In this document: one piece after another, positions 9,637 to 18,397 of the stretch
Layout of the letters: each line of letters opens with the position of its first letter
Position numbering within the stretch: the stretch's first letter is position 1
Assembly: GCA_943329665.2 (NCBI GenBank)
Contig: CALQEU020000010.1
Span: 1 to 64,000, forward strand
DNA: 64,000 nt
Source: JAJTFW01 sp903922455
Lineage (GTDB): Bacteria; Bacteroidota; Bacteroidia; AKYH767-A; OLB10
Reading direction: 5' to 3'
Notes under the pieces: generated by a model
Told to the model about the DNA's origin: nothing
The model's database searches: none
Seen by the model: only the letters and a program-made list of their open reading frames with translations
Made by a program: the position numbers and the translations under genes

Positions 9637-10875
9637 TTATTTTCTTGCCAACCAATTTTTAGGATCTAACTTTGAAGAGTTTTTCCAAATCTCCAAATGA
9701 ATTTCTCCTTTTGAACCTTCTCCTTCAGCTACTGTTCCGATGGCTTGTTTGGTGCTTACTTTATCGCCTGTATTTACCGATACCGTTTCTAAATTGGAAT
9801 ACACACTTAAGTAATCGCCATGTCGAATAATAACTGCCTTTCCCGCTCCCGGAATAGTAATCACACCACTTACGGTTCCTTCAAAAATACTTCTTGCGGT
9901 AGCTCCTCTGTTGCTTTGAATATCGATTCCATTATTCTTTACCATAATTCCTTTCAATTCTTTGTGAGGATGCTCCCCAAACATGCTAGAGATGGTTCCT
10001 TCATTCACGGGCCATGGTAGTAATCCTTTGTTGCCAGAAAAACTATTCGATAGTTTTGCCGCTTCTGGAGTTAATGTAAATACATTGTTGTTGGTGATAT
10101 TCTTTTTACCAGCGGCCACTGCTTTTTTTCGAGCTGCTTCAATTTCTTTTTTAATGAGATTTTCTATAGCGCGATCTAGCTTTTTCTTAGCAGCTTGCTT
10201 GTCTGCTAAATCTTTTTTTAATTTCTTCTCACTATCAGTAAGTTTGACTAAAAGTTTATCTTGATCTTTCTTTTCTTTTTCTAAAGTCGACTTTTGTTTT
10301 TGCTCGGTATTCCGTAAACTTGTTTTTTCATTTTTCTTGTGCTCCAATTCCTGCATCTTTCCAGTTAACTGCTCTTGCGTGCCTAAAATTTGCACGGCTT
10401 GCTTTCTACGAAATATTCCATACTGTTGAAGGTATTTCATTCGTTTATAGGCCTGATTGAAATCTTCAGCAGCAAAGATGAACATGAGGAGTTGATAATT
10501 ATTGCGGGTCATGTACGCATTACGTATCATCACTGCATATTCTCTTTTCAATTTTTGTAATTCGGTTTCTAAACCACTTATCTCTTTTGTAGTGGATGCA
10601 ATAGCTCCTCCGATGGATGAAATTTCGGAGTTGATAGTTCCGATTAAGGCCTCTCTAAGATGTATCTTTTTGCGAAGAGCTGCCAATTGTTCTGCTGTAC
10701 TATTTTTATTTTTTTCTACAATCTTTAGTTGCCTATTGGTGAAATCTATTTCTTTTTGAAGTTTCGCTTTTTTGTTTTCTAGTTCTTTTTTGTTTTGCGC
10801 ATAGGAGGAAATACTTCCTAACATTATTAAGAAGAACACAACTAAACTTAAATACTTTTTAACGACTACGTTCAA
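9637..10875 (-). CDS. EnvC-like coiled-coil protein with degenerate M23 domain
   Basis: Periplasmic cell-wall protein. I place the start at a TTG (10875), giving MNVVVKKYLSLVVFFLIML and a signal peptide ending near SSYAQ; the upstream ATG at 10950 would put 25 hydrophilic residues before the signal and overlap the upstream gene by about 90 bp. A long Lys/Glu-rich coiled coil (about residues 30-260) precedes a C-terminal LytM/M23 fold (about 290-412). The expected zinc ligands are not all there: the HxxxD site reads NGIDI (His replaced by Asn) and the HxH site reads EIHLEIW (first His replaced by Glu). Like EnvC, it more likely activates an amidase than cuts peptidoglycan itself. The TTG overlaps the stop of the DUF4292 gene by 17 bp, so the two are probably translationally coupled. 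Confidence 0.88.
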   Translation of the reverse strand: MNVVVKKYLSLVVFFLIMLGSISSYAQNKKELENKKAKLQKEIDFTNRQLKIVEKNKNSTAEQLAALRKKIHLREALIGTINSEISSIGGAIASTTKEISGLETELQKLKREYAVMIRNAYMTRNNYQLLMFIFAAEDFNQAYKRMKYLQQYGIFRRKQAVQILGTQEQLTGKMQELEHKKNEKTSLRNTEQKQKSTLEKEKKDQDKLLVKLTDSEKKLKKDLADKQAAKKKLDRAIENLIKKEIEAARKKAVAAGKKNITNNNVFTLTPEAAKLSNSFSGNKGLLPWPVNEGTISSMFGEHPHKELKGIMVKNNGIDIQSNRGATARSIFEGTVSGVITIPGAGKAVIIRHGDYLSVYSNLETVSVNTGDKVSTKQAIGTVAEGEGSKGEIHLEIWKNSSKLDPKNWLARK

Positions 10876-11698
10876 AGTTCGAGGGGATATTGAATGGGAA
10901 TTCTTGGACTTCGCCAACTTTAAGTTTTCCGAAATCGATATTGATCTCAAGTTCTTTTTCAGCTTTTACTTTCGTCTTCGATTTAAAGGGAAACTGTCCA
11001 GCATCTGTTTGACGGAAATCTTCGTATTCTGTCAGTAGACTTTTATTTATTCTTTGGTCAAGTACCGACATTTTTAAAATGCGATAAAAAGTATCATTTA
11101 TAAATACATCTTGAATTACAGGCTTGCTCAGATCACCCTCTTCCAAAGAACGCTTCAATTTTTTTTTATTGAGGGAGCTTAACACATAAAACTTTTCTTC
11201 TAGGTAAACAGAATTAAAGCGATTTTCATTTTTCTTGTAAGCGAAAAAATTTCCATACAATAGCGCTTGTACAATCTCAAAATTAACTTTTAGTTGAAGC
11301 AATTTATTTATGGTTTCAAAAGTATTGACCTGATATTTATTATGAATGCGATCAAGCATCATTACCGAGTCCGGTGTGATCATCACTCGTGCTACTTCAA
11401 TGCCTAATAAAGGAGAAATAGAAATCCAAATAACGCTATCTTTCTTTGCGCGCAGCGTAATATTGAATGATATCTCGTTTCCTTCTTGATTTGTCTTCAC
11501 GCTGGCTTTACCACTGATCCATTCTGCTTTAAAGGAGCATGAATCTAATCGCCCCATCAAAACTTGAACAGATTCATTTTCCATAGGTACGATGGCTCCA
11601 GGTTGCACATTCAATGATTTTTGCCTTGACTTACAGGATTGAATGGTCATTACCAAAATCATCAAACCGGCCAGAAAGGGAAGATGATTTCTAATCAT
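10859..11698 (-). CDS. DUF4292 lipoprotein
   Basis: Predicted lipoprotein of the DUF4292 family, 279 residues from the ATG at 11698 (a further in-frame ATG lies at 11713). The signal peptide ends in a lipobox (MTIQSC) and is followed by the LNV...SVQVLMGRLDSCSFKAEWISGKASV segment typical of the family. The chosen ATG overlaps the stop of the TPR gene (ATGATTAG). The fold resembles outer-membrane lipoprotein carriers such as LolA/LolB in my judgement, but no function is established. It sits between the TPR lipoprotein and the EnvC-like protein, an order I know from other Bacteroidota, which suggests an envelope role. Confidence 0.85.
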   Translation of the reverse strand: MIRNHLPFLAGLMILVMTIQSCKSRQKSLNVQPGAIVPMENESVQVLMGRLDSCSFKAEWISGKASVKTNQEGNEISFNITLRAKKDSVIWISISPLLGIEVARVMITPDSVMMLDRIHNKYQVNTFETINKLLQLKVNFEIVQALLYGNFFAYKKNENRFNSVYLEEKFYVLSSLNKKKLKRSLEEGDLSKPVIQDVFINDTFYRILKMSVLDQRINKSLLTEYEDFRQTDAGQFPFKSKTKVKAEKELEINIDFGKLKVGEVQEFPFNIPSNFERSR

Positions 11699-13445
11699 AT
11701 AGTTTTTTATCACTCAATTTTTTATCTAGTAATTCCGAATGGTCACCTGCCTTTTTTGCTTTCTGCCAATATTCAATAGCTTCCCCTGCTCTGCCAAGCT
11801 TAAATAAAATGTCACCATAGTGTTCCAATACGGTTCCACTTACTTCACTTGAATTCTCTTTGGCTTTTTCTAACCAAGTCAATGCATCACTGAAATTTCC
11901 TTGCTTGTACAAAACCCAAGCATACGTATCTAAAAAGTTTGCATTGTTCGGACTAATTTCATTTGATCGCTTCGACATCTCTGCTGCTTTTTCCAATTGT
12001 TCATTTCGAAGTGACAAATAGTAAGCCCAATTATTTAATACATACACATTACTACCATCTATGTTAAGCGCCTTCTGGTAATATTTATCACAGTCTTCAA
12101 ATCTTTTTAGTTTATCATAAACTTCTCCCAAATTGGAATAGAAATCTATTTGCTCCTGATCATTGTCCACTACTAATTTACTTCCACTTACTAAAGTTTT
12201 TGCAGCGTCTTCGTATTTTTTATTTTGAATTTTCGCTATTCCGTTAAACAAATACAAAAAACTTTGATCGGGAAAAAGACCCAGCGCTTCTTCTGATTCT
12301 TCTTCCATCGTATTAAATTCTTTTAGCTCCGCCTCCAGAATTAATAATTGTTGCCACGCTCTAAGATTTTTTTTATCAAGATTCAAACTTATTCTGTATT
12401 GATCTCTCGCTTCTGGATATTGTTTGTTTACGGATAAAAAATCTCCGTAAACAGATTGAGGATTCGCTTCACCGGGATGGGTTTGACTTAGTCGTTTACT
12501 TAACTCCAATGATTGATCCATCATCTCTGGACTTGTTTCTACCAGCGGCAAATAACTTGTCAAAATTCTAATCTTGATTTCACTTGCAAGTTGATTGGAA
12601 GAAAATGCTTTTTTCAACTGTTCAAAAGACTCTGCCTTTTTTCCTTCACTGCGATATTGTTCAGCCAATGCCAAAGCGATACTCGGATTGTCAGGATCAA
12701 TTTGCTGCATTCGTTGGATGGTCTCTTTCGCTTTATCAAACTGGTTATTTACTTGCCATAGCTCAACCAACAATGAATAATTATCTAAATTCTCAGGCTC
12801 CGATTTAATCAATTTCTCTAACTCATTCGCAGCTTCAGGCACTTTTCCTAACTTCAAGTACATGCGTTGCTTTTGAATTGATAAGTCTCTGGACGCTCCT
12901 AACTTCTTTTCAATCTTGTCGTAAATTTTAATGGCTTCCAACAATTTCCCTTGCATCAATAAGGCATCCGATTCGTTGAATAAGTATTCAATGCGTTCTG
13001 GATTTTTGCGATGAAGCTGTTGATAAATTTCAATAGCATTGCTGTATTTCCCAGATTTCTCATAGGTATCTGCTAGTAGCATTGCATACCATTCATTATC
13101 CGGACTTAATTCAAAAGCGGTTTTGATAAAGAATAGTGCATCATTGAGTTTCCCTTTCTGGTTGTAGATCGCCGCCAATTCAAACATCGCTGCATGATTC
13201 TTTGGATCTAAGCGAATACATTGTGCAAACAAATCAGCAGCTGCTTGAATGTTTCCACTTGCTTTTTCTTTTTGTGCATCAAAAAAAGTATAGGTTAGCG
13301 TGATCCGTTGTTGTTCGGTCAATTCACTTTTACTTTTGCTTACCGGAGCCGCTGCAGTACTCGTGCTTTTTTTAGCTGGGCTGCATGCACTCATTAAAAG
13401 TGTAACGCTCAAGGGAAGTATGTAAAAAAGTTGGAGTAGTTTCAT
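11691..13445 (-). CDS. Tetratricopeptide-repeat lipoprotein
   Basis: 584-residue TPR protein with a lipoprotein signal (MKLLQLFYILPLSVTLLMSAC). After a Ser/Lys/Ala-rich linker, TPR helices fill almost the whole chain (for example NHAAMFELAAIYNQKGKLNDA near the start and LLEHYGDILFKLGRAGEAIEYW-like units at the end), so it is a scaffold with no catalytic motif. It starts 2 nt after the nucleotidyltransferase stop and overlaps the DUF4292 gene, forming a tight minus-strand operon. An outer-membrane assembly or envelope-trafficking scaffold is plausible but not shown. Confidence 0.88.
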   Translation of the reverse strand: MKLLQLFYILPLSVTLLMSACSPAKKSTSTAAAPVSKSKSELTEQQRITLTYTFFDAQKEKASGNIQAAADLFAQCIRLDPKNHAAMFELAAIYNQKGKLNDALFFIKTAFELSPDNEWYAMLLADTYEKSGKYSNAIEIYQQLHRKNPERIEYLFNESDALLMQGKLLEAIKIYDKIEKKLGASRDLSIQKQRMYLKLGKVPEAANELEKLIKSEPENLDNYSLLVELWQVNNQFDKAKETIQRMQQIDPDNPSIALALAEQYRSEGKKAESFEQLKKAFSSNQLASEIKIRILTSYLPLVETSPEMMDQSLELSKRLSQTHPGEANPQSVYGDFLSVNKQYPEARDQYRISLNLDKKNLRAWQQLLILEAELKEFNTMEEESEEALGLFPDQSFLYLFNGIAKIQNKKYEDAAKTLVSGSKLVVDNDQEQIDFYSNLGEVYDKLKRFEDCDKYYQKALNIDGSNVYVLNNWAYYLSLRNEQLEKAAEMSKRSNEISPNNANFLDTYAWVLYKQGNFSDALTWLEKAKENSSEVSGTVLEHYGDILFKLGRAGEAIEYWQKAKKAGDHSELLDKKLSDKKLYD

Positions 13446-13447
13446 GA

Positions 13448-14449
13448 TTAAGATTCAGTACTATAATCGCCAATACTAAGGTCTTTTAATTGGCCGTGAT
13501 AATGAACGTAATTTCCTATCAATGAATTGTCAATGCCTGCATCTATTAATTGAGTATGATCTCTCACAATGCTGTTTTTAAGGATGCTATTGGTCACTTT
13601 TGTGTTTTTCCCAATACTTACATGCGGACCTACTACAGACGATTCTATGATGACATCATCCCCTATGAAGCAAGGAGGAATGATTACGCTATTATTAATT
13701 TTCGCTGAAGATGCAATATGATTTTTTGGATATTTCATCTCCAATACACGCAAGTTCGTATACACAGTAGCGTCTTTATTTCCACAGTCTAGCCACTCAT
13801 CTACTTTGCCTGCTTTTAATATTTTTCCTTTCGCTTTCATATTTTCCAACGCATTGGTTAATTGAAATTCGCCTTTATCCTTGATGTCGTTATCAATTAA
13901 ATATTGAAGTTCGCTGCGGAGATATTCTCCATCTTTCAAATAATAAATTCCAATGATCGCCAAGTCCGACACATATTCTTGTGGCTTTTCCACAAAATCA
14001 GTGATGGTAGCATCTGCTGAAGTTTTCACAACTCCAAACTGCCTCGGATCTTCAATTTGTTTTACCCAAATTACACCATCGCAATTAGGATCCATTTTAA
14101 AGTCGGCGCTAAAAAGTGTATCCGCAAAAGCGACTACAACAGGTCCTTTTAATGCTGACTCAGCACAAAGAATGGCATGAGCCGTACCTAGGGGAACATC
14201 TTGATAATGGATGCTTCCTTTAGCACCTAAATCTTCAGCAATCTTTATTAAATTCTTTTCCGCCTCTTCACCAAAATGACCTACCACAAATGCAATCTCT
14301 TCTACTTTCTGATTGCACATGCGAATAATATCTTCCATCAAATGTTGAACGATTGGTTTTCCTGCTACGGGAATTACTGGCTTTGGGGTAGTTAGTGTAT
14401 GCGGACGCATTCTCTTACCCATACCTGCCATTGGAACGATGATTCTCAT
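13448..14449 (-). CDS. Sugar-phosphate nucleotidyltransferase with left-handed beta-helix tail
   Basis: Transfers a nucleotidyl group to a sugar 1-phosphate, making an activated sugar for glycans. The N-terminal signature is complete (MAGMGKRMRPHTLTTPKPVIP, residues 7-27 region), followed by GTAHAIL, an ADT metal site and GVIWVKQIEDPRQFGVV. The last 80 or so residues form hexapeptide repeats (SSAKINNSVIIPPCFIGDDV, VVGPHVSIGKNTKV). The length, 333 residues, fits glucose-1-phosphate thymidylyltransferase-like enzymes, but sugar and nucleotide specificity cannot be read from sequence. It lies between dut and the TPR gene in the same orientation. Confidence 0.88.
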   Translation of the reverse strand: MRIIVPMAGMGKRMRPHTLTTPKPVIPVAGKPIVQHLMEDIIRMCNQKVEEIAFVVGHFGEEAEKNLIKIAEDLGAKGSIHYQDVPLGTAHAILCAESALKGPVVVAFADTLFSADFKMDPNCDGVIWVKQIEDPRQFGVVKTSADATITDFVEKPQEYVSDLAIIGIYYLKDGEYLRSELQYLIDNDIKDKGEFQLTNALENMKAKGKILKAGKVDEWLDCGNKDATVYTNLRVLEMKYPKNHIASSAKINNSVIIPPCFIGDDVIIESSVVGPHVSIGKNTKVTNSILKNSIVRDHTQLIDAGIDNSLIGNYVHYHGQLKDLSIGDYSTES

Positions 14450-14524
14450 AGAATTTATTTGATGTTAAATTACCTAATTGTTTATTTTAAAAGAAAAAAT
14501 ATATTAAATTATTAGTCGTCAATT

Positions 14525-14956
14525 TTATTTTCCAGTAGAGCCAAATCCTCCCGTTCCTCGTTCACTTTCTTCCAATTGTTTTGATTCTTTCCAGACTACT
14601 CTTTCATGTTTAGTAATTACCATCTGAGCAATGCGCTCTCCGTCATTAATAATGAATTCTTTTTTTCCGTGATTTATTAATATTACTTTAATTTCACCTC
14701 TATAGTCAGCATCAATTGTTCCCGGACTATTCAATACCGTTACTCCATGTTTGGCCGCCAATCCACTCCTTGGTCGAATTTGTGCTTCAAACCCCAAAGG
14801 CAATTCCATGAAAAGTCCAGTAGGAACAATCACAGTGTCAGAAGGTTTAAGTGAAATGGGTGCGTCAAGATGTGCTTTCAAATCCATTCCCGCTGAAGCA
14901 ATAGTTTCATGCGCGGGTAGGGAGTGATGGCTTTGATTAATGATTTTTACTTCCAT
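14525..14956 (-). CDS. dut: Deoxyuridine 5'-triphosphate nucleotidohydrolase (dUTPase)
   Basis: Hydrolyses dUTP to dUMP and pyrophosphate, preventing uracil incorporation and feeding dTMP synthesis. All five motifs of the trimeric family are present in order: AGMDLKAHL, RPRSGLAAKHG, GTIDADYRGEIKV, RIAQMVI and the glycine-rich C-terminal RGTGGFGSTGK. The length of 143 residues is normal. It is the first gene of the five-gene minus-strand block ending with the EnvC-like protein. A TAATTTCG element lies about 9 nt upstream of the ATG and may be the -7 box. Confidence 0.96.
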   Translation of the reverse strand: MEVKIINQSHHSLPAHETIASAGMDLKAHLDAPISLKPSDTVIVPTGLFMELPLGFEAQIRPRSGLAAKHGVTVLNSPGTIDADYRGEIKVILINHGKKEFIINDGERIAQMVITKHERVVWKESKQLEESERGTGGFGSTGK

Positions 14957-15348
14957 GATGTGGAGCGAAATTAACGTTTTTACCCGCCCCTCAGTAATAT
15001 ATTCCAGGTGTTTATCCTGCCTATATTGTTAAAAAAATGAAGTCAGGGTTTCACTTAATCAACGGGGTCCTCACAAATTTTGGTTTTCAATGCATCTTCA
15101 AATAAGTTAGCGCTGTAAGAATTAGAGTAAATCTCATTCGATTTTATTGCAACTATTTGCAATTCTAAGCGTATATCATGCGCGAGATCTTTTTTAATTT
15201 ATTAAAAATCAATGTTTTATAATCAAACTTTTTTTAGCTGCTTTTATTGCCTGCTGTGAGGAATCGCCAAGTATTGTAACCTTCAAGAGTGAAATTAAGT
15301 TTAATTACGCATGTGCTGCTCTGTGTTGGCGCCTCTAACCGACTTAAC
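14957..15348. other. Intergenic region upstream of the exopolysaccharide locus
   Basis: About 390 bases between divergent dut and the Wza-like gene. It probably holds both promoters. I see no strong -33/-7 pair, no hairpin with a T-run and no repeat. A 20-codon extension of the Wza-like ORF reaches 15289 but is not needed for its signal peptide. Confidence 0.5.
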
Positions 15349-16092
15349 ATGAAATTAAATTCAAATTTTTTACTCAAAATGGCTATGCTGGGTGTGACCG
15401 GATTAATCATCCTTTTGCTCTTTAGCTCCTGCAATAAGTACGCCTTGTACCAAACGAATGCGACCAAAACGTCGAAAGGATCCGCTACTGAAATTTCGGA
15501 GAAAGTTTTATCACCAGGGGATAAGATTTCACTTAGTGTTTGGGGTCATGATGAATTGAGCGTTGGTTCTGTTCATAGTGTTTATAGTATTCCCGAAGAA
15601 GCAGGGAAGTGGTTGCAGATTGATGAAAGCGGTGATGCAAATTTGCCACAAATTGGAAAAGTAAAATTGGAAGGGTTGACTTTGTTAAAAGCAGAAGAAA
15701 AGTTAGTGAGTTTGTATAGTCAATTTATTCAAAAGCCAATTTTGAATTTACGCTTGCTAAGCAATCAAGTTACAGTGCTCGGCGAAGTACATAGTCCGGG
15801 AAATTATGTTTTCCATACCGATCAAGTTCGATTAGTGGATATGATTGGTAAAGCAAATGGTTTTACGGATTACGCAAAAACAACAGACATTAAAATTATT
15901 CGGGGGATTGAAACGATTAGAGTGGATCTGACAAAAGCATCAAGCAACGAAGTGATGGTAACATCACGCGATGTAATATATGCAGCTCCTGGTCGAAATA
16001 AATCTTTCGATCGTATTGCCTCAAAGTTGATCCCATTAGCGAGTTTGCTCACTGCCTTAGCTTTATTATATAACGTATCCGTAAGTAAATAA
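15349..16092 (+). CDS. wza: Polysaccharide export lipoprotein, Wza-like
   Basis: Outer-membrane polysaccharide export protein. I use the ATG at 15349 because it gives a proper lipoprotein signal (MKLNSNFLLKMAMLGVTGLI then LFSSC); a longer ORF from 15289 would put 20 residues before it. The Poly_export domain starts at LSPGDKISLSVWGHDELSVG and is followed by one SLBB-type segment (VTVLGEVHSPGNYVFHTDQV). The last 20 residues are a hydrophobic helix (LIPLASLLTALALLYNV), as in Bacteroidota Wza-like proteins. It is the first gene of the locus and ends 1 nt before the Wzc-like ATG, so the two are co-transcribed. Confidence 0.92.
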   Translation: MKLNSNFLLKMAMLGVTGLIILLLFSSCNKYALYQTNATKTSKGSATEISEKVLSPGDKISLSVWGHDELSVGSVHSVYSIPEEAGKWLQIDESGDANLPQIGKVKLEGLTLLKAEEKLVSLYSQFIQKPILNLRLLSNQVTVLGEVHSPGNYVFHTDQVRLVDMIGKANGFTDYAKTTDIKIIRGIETIRVDLTKASSNEVMVTSRDVIYAAPGRNKSFDRIASKLIPLASLLTALALLYNVSVSK

Positions 16093-16093
16093 T

Positions 16094-18394
16094 ATGCGAA
16101 CACCTGGTTCTCTGCAATCAATGTTGTACCCACTCCAAAAAAGATGGTATCTCATTGTTATTTGCATTCTGCTCTCGGGAATTGCGGCTACCCGTTACCT
16201 TTATATGGCTACGTCGCAATATCAAGCGTCTGCTACACTACGTATAGAAGATGCTCAAGATGGAATGTCAGGTAGTAATTTATACCGTGACTTCGACGTT
16301 TTTAAATCGAATCCGAAAGTGCAAACGGAAGTAGAAGTGTTGAAATCGCGTTCGCTTTTTGAAAAGGCACTTGATCGTTTAGATTTTCATGTAGAATATT
16401 ATCGTCAGGGTGAATTAAAACAAGAGGAAGTTTATCATACTGCCCCATTCCTTGTTGACTATTCAATTAAGGATAGTAGTTTTAATACCTTGAATTGTAA
16501 TTTAAAATTTTTAGAGGGCAATAAATTTTTAATTAGTTATGAGCGCTTAGGAAATACTTTTGAAAAGCAAGGAGTATTTGGAACTCAAATTTGTGATGGT
16601 GGTGTTTGTATTACAGTAAAAAAGGATGAAGAGCAATTGCGCTATCATCCACAATTAAAGCAAGAGAATTGGTCGTTTATTGTTTACTCAAGGGATGCAT
16701 TAACATCGAAATTGATGAATGCTCAATACCTTGTTAAAGCTGCCGATAAAGAGGTAAATATTGTTAAGCTGTATTACACGCATGCGATTCCTGAGAAAGC
16801 ATCAAAAATGGTGAATGCCATTTCTACTGCCTACATAGATCAAGGAATTGAAGATAAGAAAAGTTTAGCAAGCAGTACTGTGGATTTTATCAATCAACAA
16901 ATTGCCATTGTCGGTAAAGAGTTGGATGATGCTCGTGATGCAATCAAAATATATCGTATCCAGAATCAGATTGTCAATATCGCACAAGAAACAGATGCAA
17001 CGTACAAAACGTTAGGTGAACTTACTTTGCAAAAGGTAGATGTGAACATGCAGTTGAATGTGTTGGAGAATATGAGTGATTATTTACGAAAAAATCGTGA
17101 AGTGAAGTTCTCAGGACCTGAGTATGGAACGGTCATCGATCAGCTTTTTACGGAAAGTGTAGCTAAGCATAATGCGAAGATCCGTGAGCGCGAAGAATTG
17201 ATTAAGAAATATACTGCCGAAAACGATCGAGTAAAAAATATTGATGCAGAAATTACACAACAAAAAGCATACTTAATAGAAAGTGTAAATAATACACGTC
17301 GCAAATTGTTGTCGAAGGAAGATGATCTTTATGCAGCCATCGACGATCAGCGCGCTTCTTTTATTGGGATGCCAGAAAAGGAAAGTACGCTGCAAGAACT
17401 AAACAGAAATTATTTTTTGTTTGAAAAAGTATACAATTTTTTAATAGAAAAGCGTACGGAAGCAATCATCACTCAACAAGTGAATGTATCGTTTAATCGA
17501 ATTTTAGAAACTGCGTTGATTCCAGAAGTAGCTGTTATGCCTCGAAAAAACGTTGTATGCGGTTTGGCCTTAATGCTCGGTTTGATTTTTGGTGTGATGC
17601 TCGCTTATTTACGTCATTATACGTTGCCTACGGTGAATACTCCAGAGGATTTGATGGCTGATTCATCTATCCCAGTGATCGGACAAATTCAGAAGTTCAA
17701 TGTGAATGAAAGTTCCTATAAAGCATTTAATACTTTAACCGCTCGGATCTTTATGAATCAATCCCATCAGAATTCGATGGTGATCACGGTGACGAGTACT
17801 CGCAAAGGGGAAGGAAAATCTTTTGTTGCCACACAATTAGCGCGAACATTAGCTGCTCAGGATAAGAAAGTAATTTTATTAGACCTGAATTGTTATGATC
17901 CAAAAATTGCATCTAGTTTTGATGTGCGTAATGGATGCGGAATGAAAGACATTTATGTACAACAGTGTTCTTTGCAAGATGCCATTCAAATTACGTCTAT
18001 CCCCAATCTCGATGTTATTACATCAGGTGAAACAGAAGATATGGTTGAACATTTGATTGCAACGAATCGCACAAAGGATATTATTGCTGAATTGCGAACT
18101 CAATATGATGCGGTCATTATTGATACCCCCGAAGTAGGTGAATTCATAGAAGCCATTCCATTTATGAAGTGGAGCGATTTAAATTTATACGTTGTGCGCG
18201 CAGAAAGTGGAAAGAATGAATTAGTGGAAAACGCAGAAATGGTGAAGGAAGAATACCGCCTGCAAGAAGTGTATTATGTGTTAAATGCGATGAAGGAGAA
18301 AAGAAATCATACGGGATATAGTAAGCCCGCGAAGATGAAATCGATAAAAGGTCGATCGTATAAAGCTCAACTTTCAAATTTGTTCATGTGGTAA
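16094..18394 (+). CDS. wzc: Wzc-like polysaccharide co-polymerase / BY-kinase homologue with degenerate Walker A'
   Basis: Inner-membrane co-polymerase controlling chain length and export. An N-terminal membrane segment (LIVICILLSGIAATRYLY) begins the Wzz domain, a long periplasmic coiled coil follows, a GNVR-type segment (PEKESTLQELNRNYFLFEKVY) precedes the second membrane helix (VVCGLALMLGLIFGVMLAYL), and a cytoplasmic BY-kinase domain closes the protein. The Walker A motif is present (STRKGEGKS, K575) and Walker B reads VIIDTPE (D677). The Walker A' motif is abnormal: LLDLNCYDP (D597, N599, Y601) where active enzymes have D-x-D-x-R. The C-terminus has only two tyrosines instead of a tyrosine cluster. 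It may therefore bind nucleotide without autophosphorylating (inference). Confidence 0.92.
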   Translation: MRTPGSLQSMLYPLQKRWYLIVICILLSGIAATRYLYMATSQYQASATLRIEDAQDGMSGSNLYRDFDVFKSNPKVQTEVEVLKSRSLFEKALDRLDFHVEYYRQGELKQEEVYHTAPFLVDYSIKDSSFNTLNCNLKFLEGNKFLISYERLGNTFEKQGVFGTQICDGGVCITVKKDEEQLRYHPQLKQENWSFIVYSRDALTSKLMNAQYLVKAADKEVNIVKLYYTHAIPEKASKMVNAISTAYIDQGIEDKKSLASSTVDFINQQIAIVGKELDDARDAIKIYRIQNQIVNIAQETDATYKTLGELTLQKVDVNMQLNVLENMSDYLRKNREVKFSGPEYGTVIDQLFTESVAKHNAKIREREELIKKYTAENDRVKNIDAEITQQKAYLIESVNNTRRKLLSKEDDLYAAIDDQRASFIGMPEKESTLQELNRNYFLFEKVYNFLIEKRTEAIITQQVNVSFNRILETALIPEVAVMPRKNVVCGLALMLGLIFGVMLAYLRHYTLPTVNTPEDLMADSSIPVIGQIQKFNVNESSYKAFNTLTARIFMNQSHQNSMVITVTSTRKGEGKSFVATQLARTLAAQDKKVILLDLNCYDPKIASSFDVRNGCGMKDIYVQQCSLQDAIQITSIPNLDVITSGETEDMVEHLIATNRTKDIIAELRTQYDAVIIDTPEVGEFIEAIPFMKWSDLNLYVVRAESGKNELVENAEMVKEEYRLQEVYYVLNAMKEKRNHTGYSKPAKMKSIKGRSYKAQLSNLFMW

Positions 18395-18397
18395 ATT

